In this document: piece after piece, positions 7,557-13,839 of the stretch | Layout of the letters: the number at the start of each line of letters is the position of its first letter | How positions within the stretch are numbered: the stretch's first letter is position 1 | DNA from: Caldifarciminota bacterium | Lineage (GTDB): Bacteria; Hydrothermota; 32-111; QNBC01 | NCBI GenBank assembly: GCA_023132105.1 | Contig: JAGLYS010000230.1 | Span: 1-22,999 of the forward strand | Length of the DNA: 22,999 nucleotides | Direction of reading: 5' to 3' | Notes under the pieces: generated by a model | Seen by the model: the letters and a program-made list of their open reading frames with translations, nothing else | The model's database searches: none | What the model was told of the DNA's origin: nothing | Made by a program: the position numbers and the translations under genes

Positions 7557-8357
7557 TTATTTTATATATATTAATGACCTTGGATCTATTGGAATACCTT
7601 TTTGCCTAACTTCATAATGCAAATGGGGAGCAGTTGAACGTCCTGTGTTTCCGACATATCCAATAATTTGTCCTCTTTTGACAATATCTCCATTATTTAC
7701 TATATTTTCCTTATTATGCCCATATACTGTCATATAATTATTATTATGATCAATTTTAATAAGATTACCATAGTACAAATCCTGACCCGCAAATATAACT
7801 TTTCCATCAGCTGTTGCAATAATTGGACTTCCTTCAGATGCCGCAACATCGATACCGGGATGGTGTGATGAAAAACCCTGGCTTATCGGACCTGGTACAG
7901 GTATGATGTTTGGGATATATCCTGTCATCTCTCTTGTAATATCAAGTAACTTCTGAGATTGAATTTCGAATTTCAAGCTATCTTTCAAATCCGGAGATAA
8001 CATAATTAATGAGTCATAATTACTCTGTGTTTTGTTATCCTTCATTAAGTTTTGTCCCAGGAGAATTTTTAATTTTTCATCCTGTTTTAATATATATCTT
8101 ATATTACTATAAGCCTCTCTTATTTTTCTGTTCTCTTCGGAATATTCCCTGTTCTGTTTTTCTACCACTTTAACCTTTAGTGCCGTGACATAAACCTTTC
8201 CATACGATACTACACCAGAGATTAAAAGGGCTATAAACACTATTACAATCATAGCAAAAAGAATAATTTTATCCAATGGAAAATTAATTTCCCGAATTTG
8301 ACCACCTCTTGATGATAATAATATTACAGTGAAAATATTGTTCTTTAAATTAATCAT
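7557..8357 (-). CDS. M23 peptidoglycan endopeptidase, membrane-anchored
   Basis: A 266-residue protein with a membrane helix at about 30-50, a charged coiled-coil-like region (about 60-110) and a C-terminal M23 (LytM) domain. Zinc ligands are visible: H166 and D170 in HHPGID, H214 in VYGHN, and H245/H247 in APHLHYE, so the enzyme should be active. I chose ATG at 8357. It is preceded by AAGGA at five-base spacing and overlaps the upstream stop as ATGATTAA. An in-frame ATG at 8399 would add 14 residues inside the M42 gene. It likely cuts peptide crosslinks in the periplasm under control of the bactofilin encoded next. Confidence 0.92.
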   Translation of the reverse strand: MINLKNNIFTVILLSSRGGQIREINFPLDKIILFAMIVIVFIALLISGVVSYGKVYVTALKVKVVEKQNREYSEENRKIREAYSNIRYILKQDEKLKILLGQNLMKDNKTQSNYDSLIMLSPDLKDSLKFEIQSQKLLDITREMTGYIPNIIPVPGPISQGFSSHHPGIDVAASEGSPIIATADGKVIFAGQDLYYGNLIKIDHNNNYMTVYGHNKENIVNNGDIVKRGQIIGYVGNTGRSTAPHLHYEVRQKGIPIDPRSLIYIK

Positions 8358-9345
8358 TATATTCCTTGCCAAATGCAACCGTGAGGTCAATACATGCATT
8401 TACATCATTTATTGAAACCATCTCGGAACAGGAATGGATATATCTGGATGGGATAGAAATTGCTCCCGTCGGAATTCCCCCGGCAGTTATCTGAATACCA
8501 AATGCATCCGTAGTTCCTCGCTCCAGAATTTCAAGTTGATACGGTATTTTATTTTTCTTTGATAATGAAATAAGTTTTTCTCTGATTTTTCTATTTGTAA
8601 GCATTCCTGAATCCATAATCTTGATAGCTGCTCCACCATCCAATTTTACTTCCATTTTAGAAGACTCCGGCGTATCTCCGGTATCGGTAACATCGATTGC
8701 AATTGCTACATCAGGATTAATACTAAATGCCGCAGGTCTTGCCCCTCGTATTCCAACCTCTTCCTGAACTGTAAAAACAAAATATAATGTGTTGTTGGTT
8801 TTTTTAATTCTTTTTATTGCTTCAATCATTATATAACATCCGATTCTATCATCAAGTGATTTTGCAATAATTCTGTTTCCCGTAACAATTGTTTTAGCGA
8901 AATAATTTCCAACATCACCTATACCGACATACTTTTCAGCCTCTTTTTTCCCTCCTGCTCCTATATCGATATATAACTTATCAAGTGGAGTTACTTTAGA
9001 ATAATCCTTTCTCAACTCCTCTCCAATCACCCCGATCACACCATTTTGGAACTGAATTCTATGAGTAATTGCATGAATTGGGAAGAATCCTCCTATGGGA
9101 GAAAATCTTAAAAATCCATTTTTATCTATATGATTGATAATAATCCCTATTTCATCCATATGGGCATCGAACATTATGGTTTTTCCTTTGGAATTACCCT
9201 TTTTTATCGCAATTAGATTGCCCATATTGTCTATTTTAATATCATCAACATATTTTTCTATACTATTCCTTATTAAACCTCTTATCTTTTCTTCACTTCC
9301 GGAGGGTGATGATATTTCTGTAAGTTTGATTATCAAATCTTTCAT
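8350..9345 (-). CDS. M42-family aminopeptidase (third of three tandem copies)
   Basis: A 331-residue TET-type dinuclear metallo-aminopeptidase; the family forms dodecamers that trim peptides released by proteases. All metal and catalytic positions are present: H62 and D64 (DAHMDEIG), D165/D166 (KSLDDRIG), E195/E196 (QEEVGIRGA), D218 (IDVTDTGDTP) and H304 (YIHSCSE). AGGAGG lies four bases before the ATG, and the gap from the previous M42 gene is eight bases. It belongs to the D-type subgroup at the fifth ligand, unlike its immediate neighbour. The substrate preference cannot be read from sequence. Confidence 0.94.
   Translation of the reverse strand: MKDLIIKLTEISSPSGSEEKIRGLIRNSIEKYVDDIKIDNMGNLIAIKKGNSKGKTIMFDAHMDEIGIIINHIDKNGFLRFSPIGGFFPIHAITHRIQFQNGVIGVIGEELRKDYSKVTPLDKLYIDIGAGGKKEAEKYVGIGDVGNYFAKTIVTGNRIIAKSLDDRIGCYIMIEAIKRIKKTNNTLYFVFTVQEEVGIRGARPAAFSINPDVAIAIDVTDTGDTPESSKMEVKLDGGAAIKIMDSGMLTNRKIREKLISLSKKNKIPYQLEILERGTTDAFGIQITAGGIPTGAISIPSRYIHSCSEMVSINDVNACIDLTVAFGKEYND
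8363..8367 (-). promoter_or_regulatory. Ribosome binding site fixing the M23 peptidase start
   Basis: AAGGA on the minus strand, inside the end of the M42 gene, five bases before the ATG at 8357. This favours the shorter form of the M23 protein. Confidence 0.6.
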
Positions 9346-9353
9346 TATTCCTC

Positions 9354-10361
9354 CTATTTAATATTATTAAGTAGTACATCAGCAAGTCTGAATGTACTTC
9401 TAACATCATCCATTGACGATATAGAAACAGGTGAGTGTATATACCTTGCCGGAGTTGCAAATACAATTGTTTTTACCCCTTTACCAGCTATTTGAATAAC
9501 ACCGGCATCCGTGCCTCCCACACCGGTTTTTTTAAATTGATATGGTATATTATACTTGTCTGCAAGTTTAATGCTCATATCGAGGAGTTCCGGTGAAGCG
9601 AATGAATTTCCATCCTTTATGGTGATACATGTGCCTTTCCCAAGCTCAGGTGATATATTTATATCTTTCTTGTTAGGAAAATCTTGTGCTCCCGTTGCCT
9701 CAAGTATTACGGCATAGTCAGGCATAATGCTGTATGCAGCTACATTAGCCCCTCTTAAACCAACCTCTTCTTGAACTGTAAAAACAGCATATAAATCATC
9801 CTTATGCTCCTTTTTTAAGAGTTCAAGAACTATATAACAGCCAAGTCTATCATCAAGTGCTTTTCCCTTTATTATTTTCTGATTTAATTTCTCAAATATT
9901 GTATCGAATACGATTGAATCGCCTAATTTCACATATTTTTTTACTTCATTTTTGTCCTTTGCACCAATATCTACAAGAAGTGATGAAAACGGAACTATCT
10001 TCTCTCTTTCGGATTTGTTTAACAGATGAATTGGTTTGGATGTAATAACTCCGGGTATTTTATCTCTCCCGACAACTACCCTTTTATCCACACATATCCT
10101 CGGATCAATACCACCTACCCTTGCGATTTTAAGAAAGCCCTTATCATCGATGCCGGTAATGACAAAGCCAACCTCATCCATATGAGCTGCAATCATTAAT
10201 TTTCTTTTACTTTTTGCCCCTTTCTTATATGCAATGATATTGCCCATTACATCTATTTTTATCGAGTCTGCATATTTTTTTGCTAATTTATATAGTAATG
10301 ATCGTATTTCAAACTCATTTCCGGATATGCCCATAGCATTGCTTAAATTTGCAATAATCAT
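9354..10361 (-). CDS. M42-family aminopeptidase (second tandem copy)
   Basis: A 335-residue paralogue of its neighbours with the M42 signature: H60 and D62 (AAHMDEVG), D170/D171 (KALDDRLG), E198/E199 (QEEVGLRGA) and H309 (RYIHSPV). At the ligand corresponding to D218 of the next copy it has E221 (ILEATGAQD), a known natural variant that may shift metal or substrate preference. A GGAG ribosome binding site precedes the ATG, nine bases after the stop of the first M42 gene. Likely cytosolic and multimeric. Confidence 0.94.
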   Translation of the reverse strand: MIIANLSNAMGISGNEFEIRSLLYKLAKKYADSIKIDVMGNIIAYKKGAKSKRKLMIAAHMDEVGFVITGIDDKGFLKIARVGGIDPRICVDKRVVVGRDKIPGVITSKPIHLLNKSEREKIVPFSSLLVDIGAKDKNEVKKYVKLGDSIVFDTIFEKLNQKIIKGKALDDRLGCYIVLELLKKEHKDDLYAVFTVQEEVGLRGANVAAYSIMPDYAVILEATGAQDFPNKKDINISPELGKGTCITIKDGNSFASPELLDMSIKLADKYNIPYQFKKTGVGGTDAGVIQIAGKGVKTIVFATPARYIHSPVSISSMDDVRSTFRLADVLLNNIK

Positions 10362-10370
10362 TGGAACTCC

Positions 10371-11414
10371 CTACTCGAATCTATTTTCATAATTTGAATC
10401 CAGCGATGCAATAAACCGTGCAACAAGCTTGCTTGCCGTTTTAATAATATTTATATTAATCGTCTCTAATGATGTGTGCATATTTCTAATAGGCAATGAT
10501 ATAAGCACTGTCGGGATTCCTTTACCCGTTGTTTGCAAACCCATTGCATCCGTTCCACTCATTCTCGGAGATACTTCTATCTCATATGGGATTTTTTCTT
10601 CATCGGCTAAATCCATAAGATCTTCCGTCGCCTTGATATGAAGGTTTGGTCCCCGGGATATAGTTAATACTTTATCTATATCATATCCCTGGTCGTCAGA
10701 AACACCGGGTTGTTGACCGAATGTTGCATCCATTGCAATAGCAAGATCAGGTATGGTATTATATCCTGCTGTTCGCCCTCCGAGCATTGTATATTCTTCC
10801 TGTAAAGTGAAGATACTATATACATCCCATTTATGATTATATTTCCTTAAAAGCTCAAGCACATATAGAGAAGCCACACAACTAGATCTATTATCAAAAC
10901 TTTTATTGGAACATTTCGAGTTTTTTAAGTTTATAAATTTAGGTCTGAATGCAACCGGTGTTCCTATATCAACATATTTCCTAATAGATTTTCCATCGAA
11001 TCCCGTATCGATATAAAGTTCACTTTTTTCATAAGGTTTTAATATCCCCCCTCTGTTTTGGAAATGAGGGGGTATCGAACCTATTACTCCATTCAAATGC
11101 TTTTCCCCTAATACGACTACCTCTGACCCCGGTAAAATTCTAATATCAACACCACCGATTGTATTGAATCTCAATAAGCCATTCTCTTCGATTCCGGAGA
11201 CAATCAATCCGATTTCATCTATATGTGTTGCAATTATCACTTTATTCTTCCCTTCCGTTCCTTTTTTATATGCTATTAAATTTCCTGCTTTATCAAAATA
11301 TGTTTTATCTGATAATGGTTTACATATCTTTTCCGTTTTTTCAATAACACTGTCTTCAAATGAACTTAACCCGAATGCACTTGAAAGAGTATTCAATGTT
11401 TTTTCTATATCCAT
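10371..11414 (-). CDS. M42-family aminopeptidase (first tandem copy)
   Basis: A 347-residue M42 peptidase, the most divergent of the three. Metal and catalytic residues are H64 and D66 (ATHIDEIG), D174 (KSFDNRSS, the FDNR rather than LDDR form), E206/E207 (LQEEYTMLGG), D229 (MDATFG) and H313 (NMHTSLE). It starts two bases after the parB stop, with a GAGG-type ribosome binding site inside the end of parB. Older annotation often calls such proteins endoglucanase M; the intact peptidase motifs argue against that. Confidence 0.93.
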   Translation of the reverse strand: MDIEKTLNTLSSAFGLSSFEDSVIEKTEKICKPLSDKTYFDKAGNLIAYKKGTEGKNKVIIATHIDEIGLIVSGIEENGLLRFNTIGGVDIRILPGSEVVVLGEKHLNGVIGSIPPHFQNRGGILKPYEKSELYIDTGFDGKSIRKYVDIGTPVAFRPKFINLKNSKCSNKSFDNRSSCVASLYVLELLRKYNHKWDVYSIFTLQEEYTMLGGRTAGYNTIPDLAIAMDATFGQQPGVSDDQGYDIDKVLTISRGPNLHIKATEDLMDLADEEKIPYEIEVSPRMSGTDAMGLQTTGKGIPTVLISLPIRNMHTSLETININIIKTASKLVARFIASLDSNYENRFE

Positions 11415-11416
11415 TA

Positions 11417-12274
11417 TTAGACCTCTTCGTTTTTAAATTGCCCTATCGTTTCAATAATTCTGGCAAATTCCTCATCCGAATAAAAATCTATCTTTATTCG
11501 ACCTTTTGAGCCATTCCTATTTATTTTCACTTTTGTCCCGAGATACCTCGACAATTGCAATTCTATTTCCTGAATATATAAATCAGGATTTTCCTCTTTC
11601 TTTTTCCTCTTGAACTTTGGTTCAATAAGTTTTTCTACATCTCTAACAGATAAACCGTTTTTTTTCACCCTTCTTGCTATATTGATTTTATCAACATCAC
11701 TATCGATCCTGAGAAGGACCCTTGCATGCCCCTCCTTAATTTCATCTCTAATTATCATCTCCTGTATAAACATAGGTAACCTTAGTAATCTTATTGTGTT
11801 CGTTATGGATGCCCTTGATTTACCAATCTCCCTTGCTACATCCTCTTGTGTTGCCCCAAATTCATCCATTAGCCGTTTAAATCCTCTCGCCTCATCAATA
11901 GGGTTCAAGCTTTCTCTCTGTATATTTTCGACTAAAGCAAGCTCAAGAGATTCTCTATCCGACAAATCTTTTACTATTGAAGGTATCTTCTCTTTCCCTG
12001 CTCTTTTGGAAGCTTCGAGTCTCCTCTCTCCGCATACTACTTCATACCTATTGCCAGGCTTATCCCTGACAATAATAGGTTCGATAATACCTTTTTCTTT
12101 GATGGAATCAATAAGAGAAATTAGATTGGGATCTTCGATAAATGATCGGGGTTGATATGGATTTGGATCGATCAAATTAACATCAATTTCCAATATTTTT
12201 TCTTTGATATCTCTATTTTCAGGTATAAGAGCATCAAGCCCTTTCCCTAAAGCTTTTCTCTTATGGCTGCTCAT
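11417..12274 (-). CDS. parB: Chromosome partitioning protein ParB (Spo0J/Noc family)
   Basis: A 285-residue ParB that binds parS sites, loads as a CTP-dependent clamp and works with ParA in origin segregation. The start MSSHKRKALGKGLDALI is typical of chromosomal ParB. The CTP-binding box CGERR is at 81-85 and ENIQRESLNPIDEA at 116-129. The HTH lies at about 140-163 (ATQEDVAREIGKSRASITN). A basic C-terminal linker and dimerisation domain follow. It overlaps parA by 14 bases. No perfect parS (TGTTNCACGTGAAACA) was seen in the window by eye. Confidence 0.96.
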   Translation of the reverse strand: MSSHKRKALGKGLDALIPENRDIKEKILEIDVNLIDPNPYQPRSFIEDPNLISLIDSIKEKGIIEPIIVRDKPGNRYEVVCGERRLEASKRAGKEKIPSIVKDLSDRESLELALVENIQRESLNPIDEARGFKRLMDEFGATQEDVAREIGKSRASITNTIRLLRLPMFIQEMIIRDEIKEGHARVLLRIDSDVDKINIARRVKKNGLSVRDVEKLIEPKFKRKKKEENPDLYIQEIELQLSRYLGTKVKINRNGSKGRIKIDFYSDEEFARIIETIGQFKNEEV

Positions 12275-13031
12275 ATTTATCTATTATCTCTTTTGCAAGT
12301 TTTAGATAACTTAAAGCCCCCTGGCTTGTAGAATCATATAAAATTATTGGCTTACCGAAACTCGGAGCTTCTGCTAATTTGACATTTCGGGGAATAATTG
12401 TCTTAAACAGTTGATCCTTAAAATATTCTTTTACCTCATCCTCAACCTGGTGAGATAAATTAAGTCTTGTGTCATACATTGTAAGTAAAACACCATCTAT
12501 ATAGAGATCAGAATTTAATCGTTCCTGAACAAGTTTTACAGTATTAAGTAATTTACTAAGCCCATCAAGTGCATAAAATTCACTTTGTATTGGGATTATC
12601 AAAGCTTTCGATGCCGCAAGTGCATTTATAGTTAAAATACCGAGCGAAGGTGGTGAATCTATAATAATATAATCATACTCATCTCTAATCTTATCTACCT
12701 GCTTTTTAAGAATAAGTTCCCTCTGCTTAATATTGACAAGTTCTACCTCAACGGCAACAAGTGAGATATTCGAAGGTACGATATTAAGATATTCGATATC
12801 CGTGTTTCTAACTATTTCTTTAATTTCCTTTTGCCCTAAAAACATATCATATATAGTCGTATCGATTTGTGAAGGATCTAATCCCACACCACTTGTTGCA
12901 TTGCCTTGTGGATCCGTATCAATCAATAAAACTTTCTTCTCTGCTACGGCAAGACAGGCTGCGAGATTAACAGCAGTGGTGGTTTTACCTACTCCACCTT
13001 TTTGATTAGCTAATGATATAATCTTTGCCAT
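12261..13031 (-). CDS. parA: Chromosome partitioning ATPase ParA (Soj)
   Basis: A 256-residue deviant Walker ATPase with KGGVGKTT at 11-18, LIDTDPQGNAT (A' motif) and IIIDSPPSLG (Walker B). It is short, without the N-terminal DNA-binding domain of plasmid type Ia ParA, so it is the chromosomal Soj type. It heads a twelve-gene minus-strand run. The ATG lies only nine bases after a consensus -10 box, and the sole purine run (AGGA) abuts the ATG, too close to act as a normal ribosome binding site. A leaderless or near-leaderless transcript is likely. Confidence 0.96.
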   Translation of the reverse strand: MAKIISLANQKGGVGKTTTAVNLAACLAVAEKKVLLIDTDPQGNATSGVGLDPSQIDTTIYDMFLGQKEIKEIVRNTDIEYLNIVPSNISLVAVEVELVNIKQRELILKKQVDKIRDEYDYIIIDSPPSLGILTINALAASKALIIPIQSEFYALDGLSKLLNTVKLVQERLNSDLYIDGVLLTMYDTRLNLSHQVEDEVKEYFKDQLFKTIIPRNVKLAEAPSFGKPIILYDSTSQGALSYLKLAKEIIDKYEQP

Positions 13032-13040
13032 TCCTGTCGG

Positions 13041-13069
13041 ATTATATCAAAAAAGGTTTTAATTGTCAA
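13041..13069 (-). promoter_or_regulatory. Perfect consensus promoter for the parA-led operon
   Basis: On the minus strand, TTGACA (13069-13064), a 17-base spacer and TATAAT (13046-13041) match the sigma-70 consensus exactly. The expected start point near 13034 leaves a 5' leader of only about 3-5 bases before the ATG at 13031. No other clear promoter was noticed within the downstream run. Confidence 0.8.
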
Positions 13070-13171
13070 AGGATATATGGAAAGAAACAGGCAAATTTGC
13101 ATATATAGTAGTTGCAAGTTGTAATTATATAAATCGTAAACCGTAAATAGTAAATTGCAAATTTGTGAAAT

Positions 13172-13206
13172 TGTCATTGCGAGGAGTAAAACGACGAAGC
13201 AATCCC
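13172..13206. repeat. Dispersed repeat of the ATTGCGAGGAG...CGACGAAGCAAT type
   Basis: It begins TGTCATTGCGAGGAG and ends ACGAAGCAATCCC, bordered by ATTGC/GCAAT. From memory, near-identical elements occur as intergenic repeats in many unrelated bacterial genomes. No coding role is seen. Confidence 0.6.
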
Positions 13207-13223
13207 ACAATCAGGGGCAAGAG

Positions 13224-13244
13224 ACCCTGAAACAAGTTCAGGGT
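13224..13244. repeat. Perfect 8-bp stem hairpin repeat
   Basis: ACCCTGAA (13224-13231) and TTCAGGGT (13237-13244) pair perfectly around a five-base loop, with TGACA following. The surroundings resemble the widespread repeat containing CCTGAAACAAGTTCAGG. There is no T-tract after the stem, so it is not a standard terminator. Confidence 0.7.
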
Positions 13245-13283
13245 GACATTATTTGTTTTAGACATCTCATTCCTTTCCATGTC

Positions 13284-13304
13284 ATGCTGAATTTATTTCA
13301 GTAT
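13284..13304. repeat. Hairpin repeat, ATGCTGAA/TTCAGTAT
   Basis: ATGCTGAA (13284-13291) pairs with TTCAGTAT (13297-13304) with one G-T wobble and a five-base loop. It is preceded by TGTC, as the other hairpins here are bordered by TGTC or GACA. It is likely a diverged relative of the hairpin at 13224. Confidence 0.55.
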
Positions 13305-13328
13305 CTCACATTATAATACCTCACTTTT

Positions 13329-13376
13329 ATGTCATTTCGTACTACTCTTCTTGCTTCACTTCGTTCGAAATGACAT
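13329..13376. repeat. Perfect 11-bp inverted repeat with 26-base interior
   Basis: ATGTCATTTCG (13329-13339) and CGAAATGACAT (13366-13376) are exact reverse complements. The interior is pyrimidine-rich. It ends in the same TGTCA/TGACA border motif as its neighbours. Confidence 0.7.
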
Positions 13377-13404
13377 GGTTTATTTGTGAATCATAAATTG
13401 CAAA

Positions 13405-13433
13405 TTGTAGGGGCAGACCCCTGTGTCTGCCCT
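13405..13433. repeat. Palindrome with GTAGGGGCAGAC ends
   Basis: GGGCAGAC (13411-13418) and GTCTGCCC (13425-13432) form a perfect stem with a six-base loop. Read on the minus strand, its borders AGGGCA and CCCCTACAATT are the same as those of the palindrome at 23-47, while the core differs. Confidence 0.65.
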
Positions 13434-13440
13434 ATTCTCT

Positions 13441-13588
13441 TTCGTGAAATTGGCTTCAATTCGTGAAATCAATGTAAAAAAATATTCTCTTCTCCATTCG
13501 TGTAATTCGCTACAAATTTGTGAAATCAAGATAAAAATTATTCCACTCTCTTTGTGAAATTCGTTATAAATTAGTGAATTCGTGGTGG
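13441..13588 (-). repeat. Repeat array of about 55-bp units, left copy
   Basis: Units containing AATTCGTGAAATC recur with a 54-57 base period (about 13458, 13515 and 13569). The 13490-13588 part, read on the minus strand, aligns over about 98 bases with 15748-15846 on the plus strand. I count about a dozen differences, roughly 88% identity by eye. Each copy begins with the same 15 bases, CCACCACGAATTCAC. The two copies are inverted and flank the carboxyltransferase/carrier gene pair. Confidence 0.7.
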
Positions 13589-13626
13589 ATCCCTCTCTCC
13601 CTCTCCCAGATCCTGAAATAAACCTG

Positions 13627-13644
13627 TCCTGACGCAGGTCAGGA
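13627..13644. repeat. Perfect 7-bp stem, 4-base loop hairpin
   Basis: TCCTGAC (13627-13633) and GTCAGGA (13638-13644) pair around GCAG. It sits within a segment from about 13608 that ends in GATGACA, again with the GACA border common to this repeat cluster. Confidence 0.6.
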
Positions 13645-13703
13645 TTCACGATGACACATTCTATACCAGATGACAATATATTGCTTTTGCGGTTGTATAT
13701 ATA

Positions 13704-13763
13704 GCATAATAATTAATAATATCGCATAATATAGAATAATATTGCACATATTGTACATATCAC
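13704..13763 (+). repeat. Weak 20-bp direct repeats upstream of the carboxylase promoter
   Basis: Segments starting GCATAAT at 13704 and 13724 match at 16 of 20 positions. A third, more diverged segment starts GCACATA at 13744. The 20-base spacing is about two helical turns, so they would lie on one face of the DNA. They end 20 bases before the -35 box. This may be only AT-rich low complexity. Confidence 0.3.
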
Positions 13764-13782
13764 ACTTGAATATTTGTTTTGC

Positions 13783-13812
13783 TTGACTTTTATATAAGAT
13801 GTTGTATATAAT
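13783..13812 (+). promoter_or_regulatory. Promoter for the carboxyltransferase/carrier operon
   Basis: TTGACT (13783-13788) is followed by overlapping -10 candidates: TATATA (13805-13810, 16-base spacer) and TATAAT (13807-13812, 18-base spacer). The expected start near 13819 leaves about 20 bases of leader, including AGGAG at 13829-13833. Confidence 0.6.
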
Positions 13813-13828
13813 TAATCAGTAATGAAAT

Positions 13829-13833
13829 AGGAG
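13829..13833 (+). promoter_or_regulatory. Ribosome binding site fixing the carboxyltransferase start
   Basis: AGGAG directly abuts the first in-frame ATG (13834) but is six bases from the second (13840), so initiation at 13840 is favoured. Confidence 0.7.
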
Positions 13834-13839
13834 ATGTAT

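Larger units (their letters stand above)
13032..13833. other. 800-bp gene-free mosaic of dispersed repeats between divergent promoters
   Basis: This gap holds the parA promoter at one end and the carboxylase promoter at the other. In between are at least six unrelated short palindromes and a repeat array, listed separately. The motif TAAATTGCAAATT occurs twice (near 13151 and 13396). A 98-codon reading frame on the minus strand crosses several of these repeats and is most likely spurious. No tRNA or clear small RNA is seen. Confidence 0.8.

Noticed and set aside
10371..11414. Cellulase/endoglucanase function for the M42 protein
   Set aside because: The old label endoglucanase M is a known misannotation; complete dinuclear peptidase motifs are present.
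13224..13244. Possible intrinsic terminator (strong stem)
   Set aside because: No T-tract follows on either strand and it lies between divergent promoters rather than after a gene. It fits a dispersed repeat better.
13380..13676. A 98-codon reading frame on the minus strand
   Set aside because: It crosses several palindromic repeats, has no family-like features and no convincing ribosome binding site; it is almost surely non-coding.
13032..13833. Replication origin or parS site beside parAB
   Set aside because: No TGTTNCACGTGAAACA site, no DnaA-box cluster and no dnaA/gidA neighbours were seen. ParAB location alone is not enough.
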